This document shows, piece by piece, positions 34,676-44,830 of a DNA stretch of 64,000 nucleotides (the first letter of the stretch is position 1; each line of letters begins with the position of its first letter). Under the pieces are notes generated by a model. That model saw only the letters and a list, made by a program, of their open reading frames with translations. It did not search any database and had not been told where the DNA came from. The translations under genes and the position numbers were made by a program. The stretch covers positions 2,170,001 through 2,234,000 of the forward strand of contig NZ_CP150274.1 in NCBI RefSeq assembly GCF_037977055.1. Direction: 5' to 3'. The DNA is from Paenibacillus sp. FSL K6-1096 (lineage in GTDB: Bacteria; Bacillota; Bacilli; Paenibacillales; Paenibacillaceae).

Positions 34676-35323
34676 CTACCTGCGGAACCAGCGTTTAATC
34701 TGCTCCAGCGAGCTTTTCGCTTCCGGGCCATTGTAGCCGAAGGCATTGCCAATCATCTTAATATATTCGTTGAACGTCGTCTCCCGGCTATACCGGTCCC
34801 CCCACCACGCCTTCGCGTCATAACCCGATTCCGCTCCGATATAAGTCAGCGCAATCCCCGACTTATTATACACATGATCGAAGATAAACTTCACCCGCCG
34901 CATATGAAAATCCGACGACACCACAATCGCCGACTTGAACCCATGCTGCTTCATGATCGGAAGCGTGAGCTGCGCATTCTGGTAGGTGCTCTCCGCAGCG
35001 TCCTCAGTCAGAATCGCGCCCTCCGGCACCCCCAGGGAGAGTGCGGTTTCGCGCATGTCTCCGGCGGGGCCGGTGATCTCTTCGGAGTTGGAGAGCAGTA
35101 GCTGCCGCGCATAGCCTTCTTGATATAGCTTAACCCCTTGCTCCACCCGCCCTCCCCCGCCGCTGAGGATGATGATAACATCAGCCTGCCGGGGAACTTC
35201 AGAGAGGGGAAGGAAGCGCCCCGCACAGAAGAGCAGCACGACTAGTAACAGAAGAGGCAAGTACAGAAAAAGCATTCTTTTTCTGCGCTTGCCCGGCTTG
35301 GTCTTGGATATTGAATGTGTCAT
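34676..35323 (-). CDS. YdcF/SanA-like membrane protein (DUF218)
   Basis: A 215-residue protein with a basic N-terminus and one membrane segment (about 17-37), then a DUF218 domain with ADVIIILSGGGGRVEQGVKLY, a LSNSEE strand and SSDFHMRRVKFIFD. Proteins of this family affect envelope barrier properties and polysaccharide metabolism in several bacteria; the activity is not settled. Its ATG lies three bases after the stop of the dTDP-glucose dehydratase gene, so both are translated from one mRNA. Confidence 0.8.
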   Translation of the reverse strand: MTHSISKTKPGKRRKRMLFLYLPLLLLVVLLFCAGRFLPLSEVPRQADVIIILSGGGGRVEQGVKLYQEGYARQLLLSNSEEITGPAGDMRETALSLGVPEGAILTEDAAESTYQNAQLTLPIMKQHGFKSAIVVSSDFHMRRVKFIFDHVYNKSGIALTYIGAESGYDAKAWWGDRYSRETTFNEYIKMIGNAFGYNGPEAKSSLEQIKRWFRR

Positions 35324-35326
35324 AAG

Positions 35327-36322
35327 CTACTTCCGGTACTCGCCGCTAAGAATTTGCTCCCACCACTGTGCATTCTCCGTATACCACTGGATGGTCTGGG
35401 CGATCCCGGTCTCGAACGTATACGTAGGCTTCCAGCCCAACCGCTCCAGCTTCGTTGGATCAATCGCATAACGCTTGTCATGGCCCAGCCGGTCGGCAAC
35501 GAATTCAATTAGGGACTCAGATTTACCTAAGGTATGGATAATCGTCTTCACGACTTCCAGATTAGTGCGCTCATTATGTCCGCCTACGTTGTACACCTCA
35601 CCACTCACGCCCTCATGCAACACCAGATCAATCGCAGCACAATGATCCCAGACATGCAGCCAATCCCGGATATTCGCGCCGTCTCCATAGACGGGAACCT
35701 TCTGTTCATTCAGAACCTTCGAGATCGTAAGAGGAATCAGCTTCTCTGGGAAGTGATACGGGCCGTAATTGTTGGAGCAGCGTGTAATGTTCATCGGCAA
35801 GCCGAAGGTCTCATAATAAGCCCGAACCAGCAGATCAGAGGATGCCTTACTCGCGCTATAAGGACTATTCGGCTGAAGCGGTGTCTCTTCCGTGAAGAAT
35901 ACCGCAGGGTCGAAATCCAGCTCGCCATACACCTCATCCGTAGATACATGAACAAACTTGGTAACGCCAATCGTCCGCGCCGCATCCAGCAGCACCTGGG
36001 TTCCCATGACATTCGTTCGGACAAATACCGCCGGATGAGTAATGGAACGGTCCACATGACTCTCGGCAGCAAAGTGAACAACATAGTCAAAACGCTCCTG
36101 TGCAAAAAGAGACATCACCGCTTCACGGTCAGCAATATCGGCCTGAACGAAATGGTAGTTCTCCCAGCCTTCAATGCCTTTGTGCTTGTTCAGATCCCCG
36201 GCATACGTCAACAGGTCCAGGTTATAGACCTCATAATCAGGATATTTATCTATAATGTAATGCACGAAGTTCTCACCAATGAACCCGGCCCCTCCGGTAA
36301 CCAGCAATTTCTTTCTACTCAT
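35327..36322 (-). CDS. rfbB: dTDP-glucose 4,6-dehydratase
   Basis: A 331-residue extended short-chain dehydrogenase. The NAD motif GGAGFIG is at residues 10-16, catalytic STDEVYG at 127-133 with Asp129 and Glu130, and YSASK at 155-159. The family-specific RCSNNYGPYHFPEKLIP block is also present. It converts dTDP-glucose to dTDP-4-keto-6-deoxyglucose, a precursor of rhamnose and other deoxysugars. RfbA, RfbC and RfbD are not in the window and must be encoded elsewhere if rhamnose is made. Base composition is that of the GC-rich chromosome, and the AT-rich cassette starts directly upstream of it. Confidence 0.93.
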   Translation of the reverse strand: MSRKKLLVTGGAGFIGENFVHYIIDKYPDYEVYNLDLLTYAGDLNKHKGIEGWENYHFVQADIADREAVMSLFAQERFDYVVHFAAESHVDRSITHPAVFVRTNVMGTQVLLDAARTIGVTKFVHVSTDEVYGELDFDPAVFFTEETPLQPNSPYSASKASSDLLVRAYYETFGLPMNITRCSNNYGPYHFPEKLIPLTISKVLNEQKVPVYGDGANIRDWLHVWDHCAAIDLVLHEGVSGEVYNVGGHNERTNLEVVKTIIHTLGKSESLIEFVADRLGHDKRYAIDPTKLERLGWKPTYTFETGIAQTIQWYTENAQWWEQILSGEYRK

Positions 36323-36632
36323 GAGTTACACCTCAGAATCATTCGAATGTTATAAGGTATAAAAGCAAAACTAGCAGCTTAATAAAGTATGTAGAAATAA
36401 AAACACATCTTTCAATATTGTAAGTCCAATCTCAAAATTGAGAAAAACACTCTTAAAAAGAGCATAACTAGGAAGAGAAGCAGTGAGTTGGGACTGCATA
36501 ATTAAATTAATCAACGATGATACTACTTCAAATTAATCGTTGATGTTTAAAAGCTAGTATCCAATCAAGCATTAGCCATTTCTTACAAAAGATGAAAATA
36601 TAAATCATTATTTTAGTTGATCATAAATTTCA
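36323..36632. other. AT-rich intergenic stretch at the left edge of the cassette
   Basis: Three hundred and ten bases without a gene. A 9-bp inverted repeat, ATCAACGAT (36510-36518) with ATCGTTGAT (36536-36544), lies after the dehydrogenase gene and is followed by a T-rich stretch on the minus strand, so it could act as a weak terminator. Composition changes here from GC-rich (rfbB) to AT-rich. No integrase, IS end or attachment repeat was seen. Confidence 0.5.
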
Positions 36633-37865
36633 TTACAATTTATAAACACCCTCAAAGTAACAAACATTTTTGGTATCCAGTATTAGCTTAGTCTTCAAAT
36701 TATCCATGTTATCTTTTATATGCGAGTGCGAAACCATAATAACAAGAATATCAATTTCATTTAAAAAGTCATTAAAATCCATTATCTGATTTTCTACAAC
36801 TACTTCCTTTAGCATAGGATCAAATACCTTTACACCAAAAGCTAAGTGTTCATCCATTTTTTCTAGCAATTGAAGTGTCGGGCTTTCTCTTATATCATCA
36901 ACATTTTCTTTGTATGTAAGGCCATATAATCCAACTCTCGAGATATCTTTAATGTTATTATTTTTCATAATATCTCTTATTCTTTTTAATACGTGCTGTG
37001 GCATAGAATCATTAATTTTTCTTGCAGCCAAAATGAGATTAGTTAAGTCCGGATAATCTCCTACTAAAAACCACGGATCCACAGATATACAGTGTCCTCC
37101 AACACCTGGACCAGGCTGTAAAATATTCACTCTCGGATGCATATTGGCAATTCTTATAATTTCATATACGTCCATATCGTCTGAGCGACAGATTTTTGTT
37201 AATTCGTTAGCAAATGCAATGTTAATATCTCTAAACGTATTTTCTATAACCTTGGTCATTTCAGCAGTTCTTATATCTGTTAATACAATTTCTCCTTTAC
37301 AAAACACTTGATACAACTCTTTAACAATATTTCCAACATCAATGTTATCCGAACCGATTGTACGAGAATTATTAATCAATTCATATATCATATTCCCAGG
37401 AATAATTCTTTCAGGAGCGTGGACCAAGTGAACATCTTCTCCGATGATAAAGCCATTTTCCTTTATAAGTGGATATACCAATTTATTAATTGTACCTGGT
37501 GATACAGTCGATTCTATTACAATTGTCGAACCTTTTGGACTAATTTCCATGATACTTTTGAGAGCTGATAATACATAAGTTGGATCAATCTTTTTACTTG
37601 TTTTATTATATGGTGTTGGAACAGCTACAATGTATATATCTGCAGGATGATAAGTTGTGGAGAAGCTAATTCCGTGAGAAACAGCTTTTTCAAATAATTC
37701 TGTAAGTCCATCCTCCTCAAAAGTTACTTTCCCAAGCATAAGTTGAGTTATTAATTTTTCATCATAGTCAGTTCCAATTACCTCAATATTATTGGCAGCA
37801 AACATAAGTGCTGTTGGAAGCCCTATATAACCCATACCTATAACGTTTATTTTCACATCTAACAT
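36633..37865 (-). CDS. Nucleotide-sugar dehydrogenase, WecC-like (UDP-ManNAc type)
   Basis: A 410-residue UDP-sugar dehydrogenase. The NAD-binding GMGYIGLP motif is at residues 10-17, and the catalytic Cys259 lies in GPGVGGHCISVDPWFLV; the WFLV ending is typical of UDP-N-acetylmannosamine dehydrogenases and not of UDP-glucose dehydrogenases. It would make UDP-ManNAcA, an acidic sugar for the repeat unit. The epimerase that supplies UDP-ManNAc (MnaA) is not in the window. AAGGAGAG precedes the ATG. Very AT-rich codon use. Confidence 0.87.
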   Translation of the reverse strand: MLDVKINVIGMGYIGLPTALMFAANNIEVIGTDYDEKLITQLMLGKVTFEEDGLTELFEKAVSHGISFSTTYHPADIYIVAVPTPYNKTSKKIDPTYVLSALKSIMEISPKGSTIVIESTVSPGTINKLVYPLIKENGFIIGEDVHLVHAPERIIPGNMIYELINNSRTIGSDNIDVGNIVKELYQVFCKGEIVLTDIRTAEMTKVIENTFRDINIAFANELTKICRSDDMDVYEIIRIANMHPRVNILQPGPGVGGHCISVDPWFLVGDYPDLTNLILAARKINDSMPQHVLKRIRDIMKNNNIKDISRVGLYGLTYKENVDDIRESPTLQLLEKMDEHLAFGVKVFDPMLKEVVVENQIMDFNDFLNEIDILVIMVSHSHIKDNMDNLKTKLILDTKNVCYFEGVYKL

Positions 37866-37905
37866 TTGTATCTCTCCTTTTTCTTTAATGAAAATGATAA
37901 TTTGT

Positions 37906-39942
37906 TTATTCTGTTGTTATAGTAAGCCCATGAATACTGTCTTGAGTTAACAACCGCCCATACCCAGATGAAGTAAATTCAAAATCTTTGCAAGTATAAT
38001 CAAAATATTGATTACTTTTATCAGTAATTAATATCATATTTTTGTCCAATTCAATTTTTCGATAATGAATGATATTACTGAAATAGACCAATAACTCAAT
38101 CGAATTATTCTTTACTTGTAAAACTTCACCTTCAATATTAATTTTAAGATGAAAACAATCTACAAAATCATTAGTCTCAACACCATGATAAGGTACATTA
38201 TGAGCTCTTACACTCCTAAAAAGGTTCCTTTTATCAATAAAAGGCGTATAAATATAGCTTCCTTGATCACAAAAATAGCTCTCATTCTCAAAATCCATTT
38301 CAAAATGTAAAAAATCATTATGTGCATGTGCTGTATGCATATTTTTTAAAACGGTTGGTGTACGTACATATAATCTAAACCCTTCAATTTTAAATACAGC
38401 TAATCCAAAAAATGGAGAAAACTCCGATAATGAATTATTAAGTTTAATGTCTTCATAAGGTAAAAAAATGGTTGTTGTTTTTTCATAGGTAAGTTGTAGA
38501 CTCGCTAAATCCACATTATGATTACAACTATAATCTGAAAAATTATGAACAGCTTGCAAATTAATCGAACTATGATTAATAAGTGCATTCATAATGCTAA
38601 AATTAATTGGGGATTTCTCAGCATAATCTTCTAAACCATTTAGATTAGTGATTGCGAAAATCATTGCTGGAAGAGACTCATTATTTAATTCATTTTCAAG
38701 AAATGGTTCTTCAACAGCCTCATCGCTTTTTTTTCTAGATATGTTTGAAGAATGAAAACATTGTTTAAAATCTAATTTTAGCAATCTTCCACTGTCATTA
38801 TCGCCTATTTGAATCATGTTACCATTATTTCTTGTAACTAAAATTGCGAATTTAGCAATAGAATTCAATTTTTCCAGTACTTCATTATCTATTGTAATAT
38901 TGTTCCTTAATAACAAAGCTATAGAATAGGATGAAATTTCACCACTTAGTCTGTGATAGGCAGTAGAACATTCAAAGTTAGATCCATCATGTAAAAATTG
39001 TTTTTGAAACTCTATTAAAAATTCTTTAGAAGCAAACTTTAACCATTTTTGAGTCGCTTTATTTTTAAAGTAAGTAGAGACAAACAACAATCCACAAAGG
39101 TTTGATAAATAATGATTTCCATTTAATTTTGTATTACCAATATTTATTTCCAAATTCCTTCTGATAAACTTTCCATGTTTAATTATATGTGTTTGAAGAT
39201 ATTCATTAAAACTTAAGTCCAAAGTTCCTTCTTCATCTATCTGTAAAAAGATATCGTATGATATTAGTATATTGATGATGCGAATTGATACATCCATTGT
39301 GCATATCCAATTAACCCCTTTACCTAAAGGATTGCTTTCGCAGAAATCATAAATTTGATTTCTAAATTCTCTGATTAAAGCACTACGTTTATCTTTCATT
39401 AAAACCCCCATTATTGCTAATTGAGGAAGATGGTGCATCCTCGATAATTCCCAAGGCATTTTCACATCCACACCCTGAGGCAGATTTTTTAAAGATGTTG
39501 AAAATTCCTCAGCATTAAACAAATATCCTGATTTTAAATCTCTTTGCCAATCAATTAGAGAATAATTCTTATCGACTAGTTCTCTTACCTTTTTTTCGAA
39601 TGGTCTCTTATTGCGAGTTTTATAAAGTATATTCTCTATTCCTGGTGCTTTTGCGTTATAATCTGCCGATACCCATCCACTACCCAATATGTTAAACCTA
39701 TGTGATATATATAGATCACTCAATATGTTTAACTTTCTATTATCTAAATCCTGAATATTAATTTTCTTATAATCAATTAAACTTTCAAATCTCGGAATTT
39801 TATTTTTTATGTAATGAACGTTTTCATATTTATATAAAAAACCATTCATATTCAGCTTTGCTAATACCTTTTTAATTATAATTTTTTTAATTTCACTGTT
39901 AGAAGAGAAAAAAATTTTAATCACTTTTTTAGTAGTTTTCAT
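37906..39942 (-). CDS. Heparinase II/III-family protein of the capsule cassette
   Basis: A 678-residue protein with the (alpha/alpha) toroid part (NWICTMDVSIRIIN, LNGNHYLSNLCGLL) and the beta-sheet part of heparinase II/III-like proteins, marked by HAHNDFLHFEMDF and DQGSYIYTP near residues 535-565. Family enzymes cleave uronic-acid polysaccharides by beta-elimination. No signal peptide or membrane segment is visible, which is odd for a depolymerase. The neighbouring dehydrogenase supplies a uronic acid, so the substrate could be the cell's own polymer. Its ATG overlaps the stop of the flippase gene by four bases. Confidence 0.82.
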   Translation of the reverse strand: MKTTKKVIKIFFSSNSEIKKIIIKKVLAKLNMNGFLYKYENVHYIKNKIPRFESLIDYKKINIQDLDNRKLNILSDLYISHRFNILGSGWVSADYNAKAPGIENILYKTRNKRPFEKKVRELVDKNYSLIDWQRDLKSGYLFNAEEFSTSLKNLPQGVDVKMPWELSRMHHLPQLAIMGVLMKDKRSALIREFRNQIYDFCESNPLGKGVNWICTMDVSIRIINILISYDIFLQIDEEGTLDLSFNEYLQTHIIKHGKFIRRNLEINIGNTKLNGNHYLSNLCGLLFVSTYFKNKATQKWLKFASKEFLIEFQKQFLHDGSNFECSTAYHRLSGEISSYSIALLLRNNITIDNEVLEKLNSIAKFAILVTRNNGNMIQIGDNDSGRLLKLDFKQCFHSSNISRKKSDEAVEEPFLENELNNESLPAMIFAITNLNGLEDYAEKSPINFSIMNALINHSSINLQAVHNFSDYSCNHNVDLASLQLTYEKTTTIFLPYEDIKLNNSLSEFSPFFGLAVFKIEGFRLYVRTPTVLKNMHTAHAHNDFLHFEMDFENESYFCDQGSYIYTPFIDKRNLFRSVRAHNVPYHGVETNDFVDCFHLKINIEGEVLQVKNNSIELLVYFSNIIHYRKIELDKNMILITDKSNQYFDYTCKDFEFTSSGYGRLLTQDSIHGLTITTE

Positions 39943-41210
39943 CTTCGATGAACTCCTTTATCGAACAAGATAAAAAAAGTAACAGATACATTAATAAGTG
40001 TATGAGCAGTTATAGTGGCAATTGCAGCACCATTTATCCCATATATAGGTATTAAAATCCAAGCTAAAATTATGTCAATAATAAGTGCTCCGGCAGCAAG
40101 GGCACAAAGAGTTTTGTATTTCTTGGCAGCCATCATAATACTTGTATTTGAAGCAAACATATAACTAATGCCAACTCCAATAGTCAAAATTTTAAAAGTA
40201 GCTATGGAATTATCATATTGGCTTCCATTTAGTAAAGGCATAAAGAAATCACTGGCTAATATAATTATTAATGAAAAAGGAACCACAAAAATCCAAGTCT
40301 TCTTCAACCAAGTTAATGTGAAATCTTTTCTTTGTGTAAAATTATCTATATATTCTTTTTTTGAGGTCCGTACCCTCAAAACTGCCTTTATTGAAGGCAA
40401 TAATGTTAAAAGCAATGAGTAATATTTAAATGCTATTCCGTAAATAGCAACATCCTCAACACTCATTAAATGAGAGATCATTACAACATCAACTTGATTA
40501 ATTACATTTAACATAATTAAATAAATTATAATGCCAATACTGTCATGAAGCATCAATTTAAAATTACTAAAATCCATTAAGAGTTCTTTAAATGCAACTC
40601 CTTTATATATTGAGTAGCTACCGAAAAAGAAGGCAAGAATACCACAAAGAACATAAATAACAAATACCTGTTGTCCATCTGCTTCACCAATAAAAATCAA
40701 CAATATTAATAAAAATGCCAAAAGAAAAACATTTCTTAGATTATTTGTAATACCTGATTTAATATACATCTCTCTAGATTGAAAATAGCCTTGATTCATA
40801 TTAATTAATGACAATATAAAACCATAAAAACTTGCAAAAACAACAACCGTTACAGAGGTATTATAAATTCCAGACAATATAGGAACAATTAACAAACTTA
40901 AAAAGGATAACATTATTATTAAAATTGAAGATAGCATATGTAATCCAAAACTTGACTTTCCAGTCCTGGAATATTGTTCAGTTGAGTAGCGAATAAATGA
41001 AAGAGAGATGCCTTCACCGAATATGCCACAAATAAAACTGGAAAGCGCTGTGAATTGTACTAACTTGGCATATTCAGATGGGGGCATCATCCTGATCAAT
41101 AAAATAGTAATTATTATCATAAAGACTTTAGACAAAATATCAAAAGCAAATACATTAAAAAAATCTTTAGGTATCCTATTTCTAATTTTTTTGATCATTA
41201 TAGTACTCAT
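39939..41210 (-). CDS. Oligosaccharide flippase, Wzx type
   Basis: A 423-residue membrane protein with about twelve membrane segments and the MATE/PST-family pattern, including FVQFTALSSF-like early helices and a C-terminal INGAAIATITAHTLINV helix. It should move the lipid-linked repeat unit to the outer face of the membrane. GAGGAG lies five bases before the ATG. Confidence 0.85.
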   Translation of the reverse strand: MSTIMIKKIRNRIPKDFFNVFAFDILSKVFMIIITILLIRMMPPSEYAKLVQFTALSSFICGIFGEGISLSFIRYSTEQYSRTGKSSFGLHMLSSILIIMLSFLSLLIVPILSGIYNTSVTVVVFASFYGFILSLINMNQGYFQSREMYIKSGITNNLRNVFLLAFLLILLIFIGEADGQQVFVIYVLCGILAFFFGSYSIYKGVAFKELLMDFSNFKLMLHDSIGIIIYLIMLNVINQVDVVMISHLMSVEDVAIYGIAFKYYSLLLTLLPSIKAVLRVRTSKKEYIDNFTQRKDFTLTWLKKTWIFVVPFSLIIILASDFFMPLLNGSQYDNSIATFKILTIGVGISYMFASNTSIMMAAKKYKTLCALAAGALIIDIILAWILIPIYGINGAAIATITAHTLINVSVTFFILFDKGVHRR

Positions 41211-41243
41211 GATTTCTCCTCAATCAAAATTTAACTGTAGGTC

Positions 41244-42581
41244 TCACAATTGAAATCTACTATTATTATTAACTAGAGACAACAGAATAAGAGCTAAAAT
41301 GAAACCATATACACTTACAACTACGAAAATCGTAGCTCCAGTAATCGCGTAAATCAAGAAGATCAAAATGGAAATATATGATTTGACCTCCAAACCTGTT
41401 GTAGCCTTATTTAGCAAGGAAAGTAAGACTCCGTATGCTAAAGGGATTAACAAAACTCCAAATGTACCATAAGAATAAGCACTACCAAACATGCCTGTAT
41501 TAGCACTTATTGCTGAATTATTAAAGTATACACTTCCAATTATATAAGGTACTCCCAATGTATAGGGGTATTCATTTACAAAACCAGCCTTTTGAAAAAT
41601 GCTCACGAAAGGAATCACTGAAGGCATTTCTTTGAAATATTCAAAATAGCAGTTACTTAGAATGGCAGGTAAATAGTACATTCTCTCTAAAATAGTACTT
41701 ACTAAAAAAGAAGTTTTATTAAACAAAGCTTCAATAAAAATAAGGATGTTTAGTAAAGTTAATAGCAGAGGTAATAATTCAAATATAAATTTTTTATAGA
41801 ATGAGTAAGCAATTATGGAAACCGGCAAAATAAATAATGCTGCTTTCTGATTATCAATGCTATATAAAAGTAATTGGATATAAATCAAAGTAATTAGAAA
41901 AAACCAGTTCTTCTTTTGCCAAAAATATACTCCTGCGAAAGGAACTATAATATACATTGCATTGTTTCTAAAATAATCTATTGTCGAACCTAAATTTTGA
42001 CTCTTAGCCATACTCCTTAACTCATATATCTTTGTTGAGTCTAAAGTTAAATTTAATTTCAATCCATTAATTAAATAAGAAATAATAAATACTCCCAAGC
42101 AAAAAATGTATACGAGTATTAACCAAACAAAATACTTGGATTTATTATTTAATTTGAAATTACGTTTAAACGTTATTTTTTTTTTCTTCCCACAGAAAAA
42201 GTATACTGAACTAAGAAAAACCGTCCAAAAAGCAATGAAATTATATAAAAACTCATATTCAAGATTTGCTAATCCAAACAAAGAAATAGTTGGAACAAAA
42301 CTAATAACAAATAAGCCCAAAGTCAGAATTTCTGAAGCTTTATTGGTTGTTTTTAATATACTTTTATTCACAAATACCGTTGCGATCAAAAATATTATTA
42401 AAGATATTCCGTACTTTATTTGATTTATTTCTAAGTGAAAAATCCCTCTTGATAACAATATACTTTTTTCATGATATTCATTTAGAACTGTCACATAAAG
42501 AAAATCTAGTGAGAGGCGATATAAAAACATATTTAAAGTAAAATACTTTACTAGCTTCCCTTCTCTTTTCAACGTATTCAT
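41244..42581 (-). CDS. Polysaccharide polymerase, Wzy type
   Basis: A 445-residue protein with ten or more membrane segments and a large loop in the second half (about residues 300-365), the layout of O-antigen/EPS polymerases. Low sequence conservation is normal for this class, so the call rests on topology and on its place beside the flippase and glycosyltransferases. A GAGGA site lies upstream, and the start is one base from the previous stop. Confidence 0.78.
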   Translation of the reverse strand: MNTLKREGKLVKYFTLNMFLYRLSLDFLYVTVLNEYHEKSILLSRGIFHLEINQIKYGISLIIFLIATVFVNKSILKTTNKASEILTLGLFVISFVPTISLFGLANLEYEFLYNFIAFWTVFLSSVYFFCGKKKKITFKRNFKLNNKSKYFVWLILVYIFCLGVFIISYLINGLKLNLTLDSTKIYELRSMAKSQNLGSTIDYFRNNAMYIIVPFAGVYFWQKKNWFFLITLIYIQLLLYSIDNQKAALFILPVSIIAYSFYKKFIFELLPLLLTLLNILIFIEALFNKTSFLVSTILERMYYLPAILSNCYFEYFKEMPSVIPFVSIFQKAGFVNEYPYTLGVPYIIGSVYFNNSAISANTGMFGSAYSYGTFGVLLIPLAYGVLLSLLNKATTGLEVKSYISILIFLIYAITGATIFVVVSVYGFILALILLSLVNNNSRFQL

Positions 42582-42582
42582 T

Positions 42583-43689
42583 CTAGTCCTCGTTTCCCTC
42601 TACCAAATCAATAAATTGTTGACATACATTTTTTATATTATATTTTTCAAGAGGAATTTTCAAAGCAGTTGAGTAATCCCCCTTAAAAAAGGAATATATA
42701 ATATCTGTTGATATCTCATCATGTTTTATAGATAAAATAGGTCTATTGGTAAGCGCATAGTCCACAAGCTTAGAAGGAACCTGATTCGAAGTGCTGTTCT
42801 CCAAGTTTATTAAAAAATCCATACTACTCAATTTTGTAATGCAATCTTCTCTTGGAATTAAACTATTAATCTCGAGTTTATCTCCAAGAATTTTTTTGTA
42901 AGGTAACAAGACATCATTATAGACTGCTCCATGCGTCATAGTATACATTACAAAAAGAAAATCGATATTCATTTTTGATAATGCATTTAACAACTTTTCT
43001 GGATTTCGTATTTCTTTATAGAATATCCCCGCATAAGCAAATGTAATTCTTTTATTTTTTTTATACTCCTCTAATTTGACATTTTCAAAGTTAAAACCTT
43101 GTGGAATAACCTTTATTTTATTTTTATCAGTATAATTTTCAAAATAATACAAAGCATTTTCTGTAGGAATTGTTATATAATTCACTGCAGAACATGCATA
43201 TTTCTGTAACGCTTTAAAATAAAAAGCTACTTTAGTGTCACCACTTTTAAAGAACGGATCACTCCAATCAGATATACTTATACATTTAGTGCTCTTTATT
43301 TTTTTTATTTTAAGCGCTGTTATAAAATTTATATAAAAGGGTAGACCAATTGATACGATAGAATCATATTTTTCAACATCTATATTTTTATACACAAAAA
43401 AACCAGATGTCACAAAAAATCTATCTCCAAGAAAGAAATTGAAAATATCTTTTAACTTTGATAGAATCGGATTATTTGAGAGCTTAGCAGAATTACTATT
43501 GCTAACATCCTTTTTTTCAAAATCATTTTGATTATAATCTTTATGAAGAATAAATTGCTTATAGTCTCCCACAACAAGATCAACTAAAAATCCTCTATTT
43601 CTAAATTCATTCACTAACTCTTTCGCACGAAAAGCTCTTGGAACATTTCTTGGAAAATACCAATGAGTAACAATTAATATTCTCTTCAT
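42583..43689 (-). CDS. Glycosyltransferase, GT4-like
   Basis: A 368-residue soluble GT-B fold protein: N-terminal MKRILIVTHWYFPRNVPRAFR with the basic patch RAFRAKEL typical of GT4-like enzymes, and a C-terminal domain starting at ITFAYAGIFYKEIRNPEKLL. A clear E-x7-E motif is not seen. It adds one sugar to the lipid-linked repeat unit at the inner membrane face. AAGGAGG precedes the ATG. Confidence 0.75.
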   Translation of the reverse strand: MKRILIVTHWYFPRNVPRAFRAKELVNEFRNRGFLVDLVVGDYKQFILHKDYNQNDFEKKDVSNSNSAKLSNNPILSKLKDIFNFFLGDRFFVTSGFFVYKNIDVEKYDSIVSIGLPFYINFITALKIKKIKSTKCISISDWSDPFFKSGDTKVAFYFKALQKYACSAVNYITIPTENALYYFENYTDKNKIKVIPQGFNFENVKLEEYKKNKRITFAYAGIFYKEIRNPEKLLNALSKMNIDFLFVMYTMTHGAVYNDVLLPYKKILGDKLEINSLIPREDCITKLSSMDFLINLENSTSNQVPSKLVDYALTNRPILSIKHDEISTDIIYSFFKGDYSTALKIPLEKYNIKNVCQQFIDLVEGNED

Positions 43690-43715
43690 GTTTTACCTCC
43701 TTGAAACAAATAACA

Positions 43716-44819
43716 CTAAATTACATTTAAATAGCGATTAACCAATTTTTCCGCCTCTATATAAATATCGAATCCCGATTCTGAGACTTCTTTGCGTTCA
43801 ATATATCTACTTTCGATTGTATTACTTATAGCAGTATTAGCCCATTTCTCAGCACTTAATTCCAGACTTAAAAAGTTAATATTCTCTGTAATCTGTGCTT
43901 CTTTTGGGACAACATCAGATGCAATGCATTTCAACCCAGATACTTGTGCTTCAATCAATACAATTCCTAAACCCTCAAACAAAGATGGTAAAATAAATAC
44001 ATCAATGCCCTGTAAAATCTCATTAATATTGTTAATTTGCCCTAAGAAAAAAACAATATTTTTAGGTAATTTTTTTTGTACCTTTTCTTTTATTTTCTCC
44101 TCAAGCGGACCTGTACCTACTAGTAAAAGTACAGCTTTATTATTTTTTTTATAAATTTCGCAAAAGATATCAATTAAAAATTCATGGTTTTTCTGATTAT
44201 TAAAACGGCCGATATGTCCAACCACAAACTTATTATCTAATTTCATCTTTTCTCGAATACATTTACGTTTTTCAATATCAAAACTAAATTTTTGGAAATC
44301 TATTGCGTTGTTAATAATCTGTACTTTTCCATTCCTTAATTTTTCTTTCCCGTAAAAAAATTCACCTGCATTTTCTGAACAGGCGTAGAACTCATCTACA
44401 TTTCTTTTTAAAGGAATGCATAATACTCTATTTCGAAGTGAGTTGATCCATTTATCTGAATACTTGGTTGTATGACAATGAGAGATAATATGTATAAAAC
44501 CATACTTACGAGCTACAGGGCATACTATCATATTTAAGTAAACCTCATGCAAATGCATTATCTTGTAACAACCATTATTTTGTTTAAAAAATAGTAGTAG
44601 GCTATTTAAAGCAGCCCGTGAAAATCCGGGCTTTTGAATTTTATAAACTTCCCCCCCAAGCTCCCGTATTTCTTCAGCATAATTATTATCTTCATCTATC
44701 CAAAACAAGAAATCAAATTGTATTGCTTCTCTATTTATATTGCGATAATAGCTCATCAAAAAACTCATAACCCCACTATTAATACCAATAGTTGAAACGA
44801 CATGAAGAACTCTCTCCAT
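43716..44819 (-). CDS. Glycosyltransferase, GT4 family (EpsF-like)
   Basis: A 367-residue GT-B glycosyltransferase. The start RVLHVVSTIGINSGVMSFLM resembles the EpsF/CapM group. The nucleotide-sugar domain has VGHIGRFNNQKNHEFLIDIF and the E-x7-E motif in PSLFEGLGIVLIEAQVSG. It adds a sugar during repeat-unit assembly. It lies between the GT4-like and GT2 genes in the same orientation. Confidence 0.88.
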   Translation of the reverse strand: MERVLHVVSTIGINSGVMSFLMSYYRNINREAIQFDFLFWIDEDNNYAEEIRELGGEVYKIQKPGFSRAALNSLLLFFKQNNGCYKIMHLHEVYLNMIVCPVARKYGFIHIISHCHTTKYSDKWINSLRNRVLCIPLKRNVDEFYACSENAGEFFYGKEKLRNGKVQIINNAIDFQKFSFDIEKRKCIREKMKLDNKFVVGHIGRFNNQKNHEFLIDIFCEIYKKNNKAVLLLVGTGPLEEKIKEKVQKKLPKNIVFFLGQINNINEILQGIDVFILPSLFEGLGIVLIEAQVSGLKCIASDVVPKEAQITENINFLSLELSAEKWANTAISNTIESRYIERKEVSESGFDIYIEAEKLVNRYLNVI

Positions 44820-44830
44820 TGTTTAGCCGT

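Noticed and set aside
36323..36632. Insertion-sequence remnant at the left end of the AT-rich cassette
   Set aside because: No transposase fragment, target duplication or terminal inverted repeats could be found; only a 9-bp hairpin is visible.
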